This document shows, piece by piece, positions 33,281 to 42,954 of a DNA stretch of 64,000 nt. The notes beneath the pieces are model-generated. The model saw only the letters and a list, made by a program, of their open reading frames with translations. It made no database searches and was not told the origin of the DNA. Source of the stretch: Solimonas_A sp052035235 (lineage in GTDB: Bacteria; Pseudomonadota; Gammaproteobacteria; Nevskiales; Nevskiaceae); contig JBPOHT010000029.1 in NCBI GenBank assembly GCA_052035235.1, positions 27,900 to 91,899 on the forward strand, in the 5' to 3' direction. Position 1 is the first letter of the stretch, and each line of letters starts with the position of its first letter. Both the position numbers and the translations under genes were made by a program.

Positions 33281-35995
33281 ATGCAAAGGCTCAGCAGCTG
33301 GATCGCGGCGCACCCGCTGACCTGCATGGCGGTGGTGCTGCTGCTGTCGCTGCTGGCCTTCGTCACGGTCTACGACCTGCACGATGGCCGGCTGCGGCTG
33401 AAGATCGATCCGACGATCGAACGCCTGCTGCCCGAGAAGGGTGACGACCGTGCGGTGTTCGACCGGGCTCGCGAAACCTTCGGCGACAGCGACGCGGTGC
33501 TGGTGGCGGTGGCGCTGGACGAGGTCTTCACGCCCGCGGGCATCGCCCGCATCGACGAACTCACCCGGCGCTTCGGCGAGCTGCCCGGCGTGCGGCAGGC
33601 CTCGTCGCTGGCCAACGTGCCGAATCCGCTGGCCGACGGCGACATGCTGGAGATCAGCACCTTCGGCGCGCAGGCACGCGAGAACCCGGACCGGGTCAAG
33701 GACTTCCCGGCGCAGATCGCCGCCAACCCGATCTACCGTGACGCGCTGGTCTCCAAGGACGGCCACACGGTGGCCTTCTCGATCTCTCTGGGTGACCTGA
33801 GCGAAGAGGATTTCCGCAAGCAGGACTACACCGGCAAGATCCGTGCGCTGGCGGTGGAAGTCGCCGGCTCCGACCAGGTCTGGATCACCGGTGGCCCGGT
33901 GATCAAGGCCGCCACGGTGGACGCGCTGCTGGACACGCTGGCCTTCACGCTGCCGGCGGTGCTGGGGCTGATCGTCATCATGTTGCTGCTGGTCAGCCGC
34001 AGCATCTACGGCATGCTGGCCGGCGCCGCCACGGTGCTGATCTCGCTGCTGTGGACCATGGCCGCGGCGGTGCTGCTCGACATCCCCATCAACCTGGTCA
34101 CGGCCATCGTGCCGCCGCTGCTGCTGACCCTGGGCCTGTCCTACGCCGTGCACCTGCAGGCCGACTACTACGCCGTCCGCGAGACCAGCCCCGAGGCACG
34201 GGTGCAGCACGTGCTGTCCAAGGTCGGGCCCGGCCTGTTCCTGTCTGGCGCTACCACGGTGGCGGGCTTCCTGGCGCTGATGCCGCAGGCCCTGCCGGCG
34301 ATCCAGCAGTTCGCCGGCCTGTCCGCCCTGGGCGTTACCTTCGGCATGCTGCTGACGCTGGTCTTCCTGCCCTCGGCCCTGCGCCTGCAGCGGCAGAACA
34401 CCGTGCGGCGCCCGCTGGGGGAGCGCTTCTTCCTGGCGCAGGCCCGCCGCCTGGCGGTGTTCGACCTGCGCTGGCGCAACTGGATCATCGGCATCGCCCT
34501 GCTGACGGTGCCCATCGACCTGTATTTTGCCAGCCGCATCCATGTCGGCACCGAGTACATCAAGAGCTTCCACGAGGACGCCGAGGCCCGGCGCGACTTC
34601 GAGCACATCAACCAGGCCTTCAACGGCGCCAGCATCGTCTCGATCCTGATCGAGACCCACGTCACCGATGCCCTGACCGATCCGGAACTGATCGGCCAGG
34701 TGGAATCGCTGCAGCACTGGCTGCGGCGCCAGCCCGAGGTCGGCAGCGTGGTGTCCTACGTGGACCACCTCAAGCTGATCAACCAGAGCCTCAACGAGGG
34801 TGATCCGGCCTATTACGCGGTACCGCGCGACGCGGCGGCGGTGAAGCAGCTGCTGGTTTTCGGCGGCAGCGCCGAGATCAAGCGGGCGATCGATTCGCGC
34901 TTCCGCAGCGCGCTGCTGACGGTGCGCATCAACGTCGACAGCTCCGCGCAGATCCAGGACCTGATCCAGCGCGTGGAAGAGCGCCTGGGCGAGCTCAAGC
35001 CGCCGCTCAACGCCAGTCTCACCGGCAGCCCGGTGCTGGCCACGCGCGCCGTCAACGCCATCACCTCGGGCCAGATCTCCTCGCTGGCACTGGCGTCGTT
35101 CGCGATCTGGGTGATGCTGTCCTTCATGTTCACCTCGCCACGCGCGGCGCTGCTGGCGATGCTGCCCAACCTGCTGCCGGTGCTGCTGTACTTCGGCATC
35201 CTGGGCATCACTGGCATCAGCCTGAACCCCACCACCAGCATGATCGCCAGTATCGTGCTGGGCATCGCGGTGGACGACACCATCCACTTCCTGGCGCGCT
35301 TCAATGCCGACGCGCGCGCCACGGGCAACGAGACTGCGGCGGTCAAGAGCGCACTGGCCAGCATCCTGCGGCCGGTGACCTTCACCGTGCTGTCGCTGTG
35401 CATCGGCTTCCTGGTGTTCACCGGCAGCGAGCTGAAGAACCAGGTGCAGTTCGGCGTGCTGGCCTCGTTCACCTTGTTCGTCGCCTGGTTCGCCGACATC
35501 CTGCTGACGCCGGCGTTGGGTTCCAAGCTGCGCATCGTCACCCTCTGGGACCTGCTGCGCCTGGATCTCGGCCAGTCGCCGCAGCACACCATCCCGCTGC
35601 TGTCGGGCCTGTCCCTGCGCCAGGCCCGCGTGTTCGCGCTGATGTCCAAGATGGAGAAGCTGCACGAGGGTGGCCAGCTGATCCGACAGGGCGACCTGTC
35701 GCGCGACATCTACGTGGTGGTGGACGGCACGCTGGAAGCCTGGATCGACCGCGGCGGCGAGCGCAAGACCCTGGCCACGCTGGGCCGCGGCGCCGTGATC
35801 GGCGAGGCCGGCTACTTCGGCCAGCGCCGCACCGCCAGCGTCGACGCCGTGACCCCGGCACGCGTGCTGCGCTTCGACTCGCAGGATCTCGAGCGCCTGC
35901 GTCTGCGCTACCCGCGCATCGCCGCGATCATCTTCCGCAATCTCAATCGTGTGCAGGCCGAGCGCATCGCGCGGACCACGGCGATGCTGCAGTAA
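33281..35995 (+). CDS. MMPL/RND-family exporter with C-terminal cyclic-nucleotide-binding domain
   Basis: A 904-residue inner-membrane protein. It has twelve membrane helices in two RND halves with periplasmic loops after helices 1 and 7 (first at about 35-215, second at about 430-600). The second half has the conserved IVLGIAVDDTIHFLARFN block. After the last helix (about 745) a Crp-like domain (about 770-900) shows IYVVVDGTLEAWIDRGGER and the phosphate-binding cassette VIGEAGYFGQRRTASVDAV, with Gly-Glu and Arg-Thr present. It likely moves a lipid or hydrophobic molecule with the lipoprotein-sorting partner upstream, and the extra domain suggests gating by cAMP. Confidence 0.92.
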   Translation: MQRLSSWIAAHPLTCMAVVLLLSLLAFVTVYDLHDGRLRLKIDPTIERLLPEKGDDRAVFDRARETFGDSDAVLVAVALDEVFTPAGIARIDELTRRFGELPGVRQASSLANVPNPLADGDMLEISTFGAQARENPDRVKDFPAQIAANPIYRDALVSKDGHTVAFSISLGDLSEEDFRKQDYTGKIRALAVEVAGSDQVWITGGPVIKAATVDALLDTLAFTLPAVLGLIVIMLLLVSRSIYGMLAGAATVLISLLWTMAAAVLLDIPINLVTAIVPPLLLTLGLSYAVHLQADYYAVRETSPEARVQHVLSKVGPGLFLSGATTVAGFLALMPQALPAIQQFAGLSALGVTFGMLLTLVFLPSALRLQRQNTVRRPLGERFFLAQARRLAVFDLRWRNWIIGIALLTVPIDLYFASRIHVGTEYIKSFHEDAEARRDFEHINQAFNGASIVSILIETHVTDALTDPELIGQVESLQHWLRRQPEVGSVVSYVDHLKLINQSLNEGDPAYYAVPRDAAAVKQLLVFGGSAEIKRAIDSRFRSALLTVRINVDSSAQIQDLIQRVEERLGELKPPLNASLTGSPVLATRAVNAITSGQISSLALASFAIWVMLSFMFTSPRAALLAMLPNLLPVLLYFGILGITGISLNPTTSMIASIVLGIAVDDTIHFLARFNADARATGNETAAVKSALASILRPVTFTVLSLCIGFLVFTGSELKNQVQFGVLASFTLFVAWFADILLTPALGSKLRIVTLWDLLRLDLGQSPQHTIPLLSGLSLRQARVFALMSKMEKLHEGGQLIRQGDLSRDIYVVVDGTLEAWIDRGGERKTLATLGRGAVIGEAGYFGQRRTASVDAVTPARVLRFDSQDLERLRLRYPRIAAIIFRNLNRVQAERIARTTAMLQ

Positions 35996-36077
35996 AAGGT
36001 TCCCTGCCGATCTGCGGGAGGCGACGTTGCTGCCGCGCAAAAACGTTTTTCTCACTCACCGCCCTTGATCGGAAAAC

Positions 36078-36160
36078 CGTCATGCCGCCGAAAGTCGGCA
36101 TCCAGTCCCGCATAGGAGTAGCCCAGTGTTGACTGGATACCGGCTTCCGCCGGTATGACG
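36078..36160. repeat. REP-like long inverted repeat (copy 2)
   Basis: Arms 36078-36107 and 36131-36160 are related to copy 1 at 7549-7631 (CGTCATGCCGCCGAAAGTCG...CCGCCGGTATGACG), but with more mismatches. The same overall size and end sequence (CGTCAT / ATGACG) identify a dispersed family. Confidence 0.85.
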
Positions 36161-36217
36161 AAATCGGGTGTTGGCCTGACCCGTAAATCGGCGAAGAACC
36201 CAGCAAAAGCCTGATCC

Positions 36218-36332
36218 TCGATCCGTTCGTGCTGAAGCCCTGAGCCTGTCGAAGGATTGAAGCCTGAGCGGATTCGCGCCAAGGTGCTGGTCAATCGCCG
36301 TTCACCCTTCGACAGGCTCAGGGCGAACGGCC
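36218..36332. repeat. Inverted repeat of the GCCCTGAGCCTGTCGAAGG family
   Basis: CCGTTCGTGCTGAAGCCCTG and CCTGTCGAAGG on the left match CCTTCGACAGG and CTCAGGGCGAACGG on the right, with 50-60 bases between. The left arm has an insertion. It directly follows the REP-like copy at 36078-36160. Together the two elements occupy most of the 467-bp gap between the exporter gene and the SDR gene; apart from these and the SDR promoter region I see nothing else there. Confidence 0.8.
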
Positions 36333-36462
36333 GCAACCGTGTCGTTCACCCTCTACGGTAACCCCGTCTTCCATACGGACGATATGAATTTTCCCCAGGC
36401 TGGCTAGAATCGGTCGCAGCAGGCCAGGCCTGATCGGAAATCATCGTTACTGGAGAACGCGC

Positions 36463-37308
<846 letters not shown>

Positions 37309-37329
37309 GCGGATGCCCGCCGCCGGCGC

Positions 37330-37872
37330 TCAGCGCCAGCGGCGGGTCACGCGCTGGAAGAACAGGCTGTTGGGCACCTGCAGCACCGTGGGCGGCTGGC
37401 CCTCGCGCGCTTCTTCCAGCGTGGTGTAGATCAGGTTGATGTCCACCACGCGGCCGCCGAAGCCCGGTTTGTCGCCGGCCTCCAGTACCTCGATGCGGTC
37501 GTCGAGGCGGAAGGGCCGCGTGGTGATGATCAGCAGCGTGCAGAAGATGTTCGACAGCACGCTCCAGGCGGCGAAGAAGGCCACGGCGCCCACCGCGGCA
37601 AAGCCGGTGAAGGCGGTCCACAGCACGGTGCCGGAAACGCCCAGGCGTTCCAGTACCAGCAGCACCGTGGCCGAGTAGATCAGGAAGCTCAGGCTGCGGC
37701 GTGCGCCGATCGCCAGCTCCGGGGGCATGTGGTAGCGATGCGCCACCCGCTGGATCAGGCGCCCCGCCAGCAGGCGCAGCAGCCAGGCCACCAGCAGGAT
37801 GCCCAGGATCTGGGTGCCGGGGACGATGATGTCCAGCCATTGCTGGAGCCAGGGCGGCAGGAATTCCTTCAT
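37330..37872 (-). CDS. Small mechanosensitive channel, MscS family
   Basis: A 180-residue short MscS-type channel. Helices at about 14-38, 58-78 and the pore helix TM3 (GFAAVGAVAFFAAWSVLSNIF; Gly/Ala-rich) are followed by the beta domain opening RPFRLDDRIEV and the end TVLQVPNSLFFQRVTRRW. The C-terminal alpha/beta chamber of long MscS proteins is missing, which is common in minimal family members. It should open on membrane tension during osmotic downshock. It diverges from greB with about 110 bases between them. Confidence 0.88.
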   Translation of the reverse strand: MKEFLPPWLQQWLDIIVPGTQILGILLVAWLLRLLAGRLIQRVAHRYHMPPELAIGARRSLSFLIYSATVLLVLERLGVSGTVLWTAFTGFAAVGAVAFFAAWSVLSNIFCTLLIITTRPFRLDDRIEVLEAGDKPGFGGRVVDINLIYTTLEEAREGQPPTVLQVPNSLFFQRVTRRWR

Positions 37873-37982
37873 GGTTCTATCGCTTGGAGCGCCGGGCCTG
37901 TGTTCGCCAGCGCGATGAGGGCTGCGGGGGCGGCCCCGCAGGTGATACTGTGCATGGGACCGCTCACGGATACGTTTGGTTC

Positions 37983-38480
37983 ATGTCGCGCTGGCGCCCC
38001 CCTGCAGAGAAGTCCTCTCCCTACATCACCGCCGAAGGCCAGGCTCGCCTGAAGGCCGAGTTCGAGCAGCTCTGGCGCGAGCGTCGCCCGGAGGTCGTGC
38101 GGGCGCTGTCCGCCGCCGCCGCCGAGGGTGACCGCTCCGAGAATGCGGAGTACCAGTACCGCAAGAAGGAACTGCGCGAGATCGACGCGCGGCTCAAGTA
38201 TCTCACCACGCGGCTGGAAGAGGTGAAGATCGCCGGCGGCCGGCCCTCCGATGTTTCGCGCGTGTTCTTCGGCGCATGGGTGGACGTGGCCGACGAGGAC
38301 GGCGAGGAGCGCAGCTACCGCATCGTCGGGGCCGACGAAACCAACGCGGCCGAGGGCCGCATCAGTGTCGACTCACCCGTGGCCCGCGCCCTGCTCGGCA
38401 AGGCCGAGGGCGATGTGGTGAAGGTGCGCTTGCCGGCCGGCGAGGCGGAGCTGGAGATCGTGGCGATCCGCTACGGCTGA
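37983..38480 (+). CDS. greB: Transcription elongation factor GreB
   Basis: A 165-residue Gre factor. The N-terminal coiled-coil (YITAEGQARLKAEFEQLWRE; then AAAEGDRSENAEYQYRKKELREID with the acidic tip D-x-x-E) inserts into the RNA polymerase secondary channel and stimulates transcript cleavage. The C-terminal FKBP-like domain ends in VKVRLPAGEAELEIVAIRYG, as in GreB. MSRWRPPAEKSSPYIT is the normal GreB opening, so this ATG was chosen over upstream in-frame sequence. Its last 10 bases overlap the last gene of the bcs operon on the other strand. Confidence 0.93.
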   Translation: MSRWRPPAEKSSPYITAEGQARLKAEFEQLWRERRPEVVRALSAAAAEGDRSENAEYQYRKKELREIDARLKYLTTRLEEVKIAGGRPSDVSRVFFGAWVDVADEDGEERSYRIVGADETNAAEGRISVDSPVARALLGKAEGDVVKVRLPAGEAELEIVAIRYG

Positions 38481-38884
38481 ACCTTGCTGGCGGCGCCCCA
38501 CAGCGCCGGCGGGTCGGGCAGGCTCGGCGGAATCGGCCGGGCATTGGCCTCCAGCAACTGCGCGTTGGCGCCGATGCGCGCCGCGAGCCATTCACGCAGC
38601 TGCTTGCGGTTCTCCGCGATGATCGGCTGGTTGGGCGACAGGCGCGCCGCGCGATCCAGCAGGTCCAGCCCGGCATAGACGTCGCCCTTGCGGGTGCGCG
38701 CCACGGCCAGGTTGTTGAGCTGGATCGGGTCGAAGGGGTTCTCGCCCAGTTCCTGTTCCAGGCTCTCGATGGCCACGTCGACGCGGCCAGCCTCCAGCAG
38801 CGACTGCAGGGCAGGCGCACTGTCCTGCGCCCGGGCGCCGCCGCAGGCCAGCAGCATGAACAGCAGGGGAAGGATGCGCTTCAT
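38471..38884 (-). CDS. Exported TPR protein at the end of the cellulose operon
   Basis: A 137-residue precursor with a signal peptide (MKRILPLLFMLLACGGARAQ). The mature part has a short tetratricopeptide pair: LLEAGRVDVAIESLEQELGENPFDPIQLNNLAVARTRKGD-like residues 29-68, then DLLDRAARLSPNQP. Its ATG overlaps the bcsC stop as ATGA, so it belongs to the operon and acts in the periplasm, perhaps next to BcsC's TPR region. No bcs family name fits. Its tail overlaps the end of greB on the opposite strand by 10 bases. Confidence 0.85.
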   Translation of the reverse strand: MKRILPLLFMLLACGGARAQDSAPALQSLLEAGRVDVAIESLEQELGENPFDPIQLNNLAVARTRKGDVYAGLDLLDRAARLSPNQPIIAENRKQLREWLAARIGANAQLLEANARPIPPSLPDPPALWGAASKVQP

Positions 38885-41800
38885 GGCAGCGGTGCTCCGA
38901 AGAGGTTCGGGACTTGCGGCTGGTCGGGCAGGGGCTGGAAGCCCGAGAAGTGGTAGCGGATGTAGCCCAGCAACTGGAATTCCTTGTAGTCGCGGGCGTT
39001 GTCGACGCTGAGGCTGCCACCGGCGGCGAAGCGCGGCGTGATGCGGTACTGCGCCGCGCCGCCCAGCTTGTAGCCGAGACCGCTGTTGTCCTGGCCGGAA
39101 TAGCCCGTGGGCAGGTTGGCCGCGGGTTCGAAGGCGGCCAGCCGCTCCAGTTCGTCCTGCAGCGCCTGGCGACCGGGGAACAGCGGCGCGCCGTCCTCAC
39201 GGAAGGTCTGCGAGCCCAGCGCGGCGTCGGCGCGGATCGACAGCGGCCCGCGGTTGTAGGTCCAGCTCACCGGCACGGTCAGGGCGCCGAAGAACTGCGG
39301 GCTGAAGTAGCCGCCGTGACCCAGGGTGTAGTGGCGCAGGTTTTCCTCGTAGCCGAAGGCGGTCAGGTTCAGGCCTGCCGTCACCGTGTGGCGCATGCTG
39401 CGATAGAGGCGCGAGTAGAAACCGGCGCCGAACTCGTACTGCGCGTTCTCCTTCACGTTGAGCCCGCCCAGCGTGTAGAAGCCGCCGTTGACGTAGAGGC
39501 CGTAGTTGCCGAGGTCGTAGGACAGGTCCAGACGTGCGCCGCTGCGCATCACGCCGCCCCATTGGCGGCCGGTCAGCGGATCGTAGGTGCCGGCATAGGA
39601 CAGCAGGCTGTCGGTGACGGCGCGGCGCGACAGCTCGACCGCGACCGCGGTCTTGCCGAACTGCGGTGACCAGCGCATGCCGCCCACCAGACTCTCGACC
39701 GGGAAGCCCAGCGGCGTGGTGCCGACGTCGGCACTGAAGGAACCCAGCTGGTAGCCGAGGGCGAAGGCCAGGCCGGTCTCGGACTGATCCTGGTCGGCGA
39801 TCTCGCCGTTGATCAGGGCCAGCGTGCCGAACTTGAGCAGGTTGGTGCCGGACACCGAGCCGGCGTCGAGGAACACCGGGCGGAAGCGCGCGCCGATGCG
39901 GCCGATGCTCCACTCCGGGCTGATCCAGTCGGCGCCGAACTCGAGGTCGATCAGCTTGGACAAGCCTTCTTCGCCGCGACGGTTGCGACTCATGAATTCG
40001 CCCTGGGTCCAGCCGCTGACGGCCGCTTCCAGGCGCGCGGTCGGCGAGTCGCCGGCCGGGTTGTAGTCCGGGATGAACTCGGCGGAGGCGGGCAGGCTGC
40101 CGGCGTTGACCGAGCGTGCCAGGCGCAGCGACAGCGGCTGCTGTCGCGACGCGGTCGCCGCCTTGGATTCGGCACGGGGGCTGTCCAGGCCGCGGTCCCA
40201 GAGGAAGCCGCCCTGGCGCTCCGCGCCGGCGGGGGCTTCGGGTTGACGCACGATGCCGGCGGGCATCGGTTCCGGGTCCGGGCCGAGTGCGCGCGGCAGC
40301 AGCGGGCCCACCGGCTGTTCGCCTTCCAGGGCTTCGAAGACGCCGGCCGGCAGCGAGCGGTTGCCGCCGGTGGCGGGGTCGATCATGGCCAGCAGCGGCG
40401 GTCCGGCCTGTGTCTGCTGCTTCAGGGCTTCCGCCGCGCGGTAGTGACTCAGCGCATCGGCCTGGCGACCACGGCTCTGTGCCAGGCGTGCCGCGGCGCG
40501 ATGGGCGCCAGCAGGATCGGTTTTGCGCTCGAAGGCGGCGTCGATCCAGCGCGAGGCTTGCTCCGGCTCCTGGTCGGCCAGGGCGGCGTCGATGGCGGCG
40601 TAGAGCACTTCGTCGGACACGTGCTCGACACCGCCGCCGCGCTGGATCTGCGCCTGGGCTATGGCCATGGCCTTCTCCGGCTCGCCGGCCGAGCTGAACA
40701 GGCGGCCCAGTGCGAGCTGTACGCGGGTCTCGTCGGGATAGCGCGCGATCACGTCGCGCAGCTGGCGGTAGGCCTCGGCCAGGTTGGCCTGCTCGCGGGC
40801 GCGGTCAGCCAGCTTCACGCGATAGCCGACCACCAGGTCTTCCAGCGTGCGCTGCTGCAGCGGCGTCATGCCGCCACGGCGGATCAGCTCGGTGCTGACG
40901 GCCTCGAACTCGGCATCCTGGTCCAGCTGCAGCAGCAGCGCGGCGTACTGGATGCGATCGCCCGCGCCGGGATTCGGGTTGGCGGCAAAGCTGCGGCGCA
41001 GCACCGCCAGGGCGCGCGCCGGGTCGCCCAGCGCCGCCCAGCCCTGGGCGATGGCAGGCGCCAGTTCCGGCGATTCGCCGGAGGCATTCACGGCGGCGCT
41101 GATCCACTGCGCGGCACGGCCGGGGTCACCCTGGCGGGCGGCCTGCTGTGCGCGCTGGATCTGGTAGCGCACCCAGGCCTCGCGCTGCAGGCGCTGCGCG
41201 GCGCCCGTGCGGTTGGCGGCGGGCAGGTTCTCCAGGGCCATCAGCGTTTCGTACCAGCGCTGGCCCTCGGCATAGGCGTAGGACTGTGCCAGCCAGCCTT
41301 CGGTGGTGGCGCCGCCGCCGGGCTTGCCGTCGCCGGCCGCCTCGACCATGGAATCCAGCAGTGAATCGGCGTCGCTGTCGCGGCCCATCTTGCGATACAG
41401 GCGGGCGAGGTCCAGGCGCACCCAGGGACTGGCAGGGGCATTGACCATGGCTTCGCGCAGCAGGCGCTCGGCGTCGGTCAGGCGACCGGCCTCGATCGCG
41501 GTGGCGGCCTGCTGGCGCGCCAGTTCCACGCGCACGTCCTGCAGCTTCAACTGGTCGGCGGCGGCGACATTACCCAGCAGCTGCTGGGCCTCGCGGCTGC
41601 GGCCATCCCGCTGCAGCAAACCGGCCAGGCCACCGACCAGGTCGGGGTTGCCGGGTGAATTCTTCAGGGCCGCACGCAGCTCGCGCTCGGCCTGGGCGTT
41701 CTTGCCGTTGTGCACCAGCACGTCGGCAGCGGCGCGGACCACGGCGGGTTCGGGGCGGCCGTTGGGCGCCTGCGACAGCGCCGACTCGTAGGCGCTCTCC

Positions 41801-42954
41801 GCGGCGCGGTAGTCGTTCTTCTCCACCGCCGCTTCGGCGGTGCGTACGCGGCCCCAGAACGCGGCGGTCTGGCGTGCTTCGCGGTAGCGCGAGGCCAGCG
41901 CCGGCTTGCCGCGAGAGGCACGGTCCAGCAACTGTTCGGATTCGGCGAAGCGGCCCTGGCGCAGGCGCACCACGCCCAGACCGGCCTGGGCATCGGCGTC
42001 GGCCGGCTTGCGCGCCAGCAGGCGGGTGAAGCCGGTCTCGGCTTCTTCCACGGCATTGCGGTCCAGCGCGGCGAAGGCTTCGCGCAGCTCGGTTTCGGTC
42101 TGCGTGTCGACGCGCGGTGCCGGAGGCGCGACCGGCTTGGCCGTGGTGCCGGGCTGCTGCTGAGGCTGCGCTTTCTGCTGGGTGTCGGCCAGCCGTGCGC
42201 GCACGGCGGCGTCCTCGCCCACCTGCTGGAGATAGTCGTCGTAGCGCGGCCGGTCGGCCGTGGTCGGCGCCAGCCAGATCAGGGCCTGCCGCCAGGCGCG
42301 GCGGGCTTCGGCCTGCGCGGCGGGATTGGTGTTGAGCTCTTGCAGCTGATCGATGCCTTCGCGGCGGGTCTCGGCGCGGTAGGTCAGCACGCGTGCCTGG
42401 GCCAGCGACACGCGCGTGTCGCCCGGCCGGGCGCGGCTGAGCTGGGCCAGGCCACGGCGGGCCTCGTTCCAGCCGTCGCGGGTACCGGCCAGGGTTTCGT
42501 AATACTCCAGCGCCAGGTCATCCGGCGGCGTGGCGCCATTGAAGGCCTTGCGGTAGGCAGCGGCCGCATCGTCGGGCCGGTTCTGGCGCGCCAGGCTGCG
42601 CGCGGTGGCGAGCTGGTCGGCGCCGCTGCGTGCCGTGGCATCGGTCTGTGCACGCCGCGCCGCGGTGCCCGGCGCGACCTTCTGCAGGCGGTCCTCGTAG
42701 CGCCGGGCCTCGGTGGCGTTGCCGGCAGCGGCCTCCAGCACGGAGAGGCGGTTCAGCGCTTCGGCGTGGTTGGGGTCGGTTTCCAGCACGCGCTTCCAGC
42801 TGTCTCGCGCCAGGTCAGGGCGCTGCTTCTGCTCCCAGAACTGCGCTTGCTGCACAAGCTGGTTGACGGCGGCGCTGTCGGCTGCGGCGGCGCCGAAGGC
42901 CATCAGACAGCCGGCGGCGAGGGCAGTGAGCCTCCAGGCCTTTAGCGCTTCCAT
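38881..42954 (-). CDS. bcsC: Cellulose synthase outer-membrane subunit BcsC
   Basis: A 1357-residue BcsC. A signal peptide (LTALAAGCLMAFGAAAA) is followed by a long TPR scaffold (about 25-880; repeats such as ALNRLSVLEAAAGNATEARRYE and ADAQAGLGVVRLRQGRFAESEQL). A Pro/Gln/Ala linker comes next, then a C-terminal beta-barrel (about 1000-1357) ending in aromatic YIRYHFSGFQPLPDQPQ. The barrel is the outer-membrane pore for the glucan chain, and the TPR part spans the periplasm. It overlaps bcsZ by 13 bases and the last operon gene by four. Length is typical of BcsC. Confidence 0.95.
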   Translation of the reverse strand: MEALKAWRLTALAAGCLMAFGAAAADSAAVNQLVQQAQFWEQKQRPDLARDSWKRVLETDPNHAEALNRLSVLEAAAGNATEARRYEDRLQKVAPGTAARRAQTDATARSGADQLATARSLARQNRPDDAAAAYRKAFNGATPPDDLALEYYETLAGTRDGWNEARRGLAQLSRARPGDTRVSLAQARVLTYRAETRREGIDQLQELNTNPAAQAEARRAWRQALIWLAPTTADRPRYDDYLQQVGEDAAVRARLADTQQKAQPQQQPGTTAKPVAPPAPRVDTQTETELREAFAALDRNAVEEAETGFTRLLARKPADADAQAGLGVVRLRQGRFAESEQLLDRASRGKPALASRYREARQTAAFWGRVRTAEAAVEKNDYRAAESAYESALSQAPNGRPEPAVVRAAADVLVHNGKNAQAERELRAALKNSPGNPDLVGGLAGLLQRDGRSREAQQLLGNVAAADQLKLQDVRVELARQQAATAIEAGRLTDAERLLREAMVNAPASPWVRLDLARLYRKMGRDSDADSLLDSMVEAAGDGKPGGGATTEGWLAQSYAYAEGQRWYETLMALENLPAANRTGAAQRLQREAWVRYQIQRAQQAARQGDPGRAAQWISAAVNASGESPELAPAIAQGWAALGDPARALAVLRRSFAANPNPGAGDRIQYAALLLQLDQDAEFEAVSTELIRRGGMTPLQQRTLEDLVVGYRVKLADRAREQANLAEAYRQLRDVIARYPDETRVQLALGRLFSSAGEPEKAMAIAQAQIQRGGGVEHVSDEVLYAAIDAALADQEPEQASRWIDAAFERKTDPAGAHRAAARLAQSRGRQADALSHYRAAEALKQQTQAGPPLLAMIDPATGGNRSLPAGVFEALEGEQPVGPLLPRALGPDPEPMPAGIVRQPEAPAGAERQGGFLWDRGLDSPRAESKAATASRQQPLSLRLARSVNAGSLPASAEFIPDYNPAGDSPTARLEAAVSGWTQGEFMSRNRRGEEGLSKLIDLEFGADWISPEWSIGRIGARFRPVFLDAGSVSGTNLLKFGTLALINGEIADQDQSETGLAFALGYQLGSFSADVGTTPLGFPVESLVGGMRWSPQFGKTAVAVELSRRAVTDSLLSYAGTYDPLTGRQWGGVMRSGARLDLSYDLGNYGLYVNGGFYTLGGLNVKENAQYEFGAGFYSRLYRSMRHTVTAGLNLTAFGYEENLRHYTLGHGGYFSPQFFGALTVPVSWTYNRGPLSIRADAALGSQTFREDGAPLFPGRQALQDELERLAAFEPAANLPTGYSGQDNSGLGYKLGGAAQYRITPRFAAGGSLSVDNARDYKEFQLLGYIRYHFSGFQPLPDQPQVPNLFGAPLP

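Noticed and set aside
29888..36055. A 2055-codon open frame on the minus strand opposite the cyclase and exporter genes
   Set aside because: It is a composition shadow: high-GC codon use on the plus strand keeps stops out of this antisense frame. It has Gln/His/Arg-rich, low-complexity sequence, no recognisable domain and no start region. The plus-strand genes carry clear motifs.
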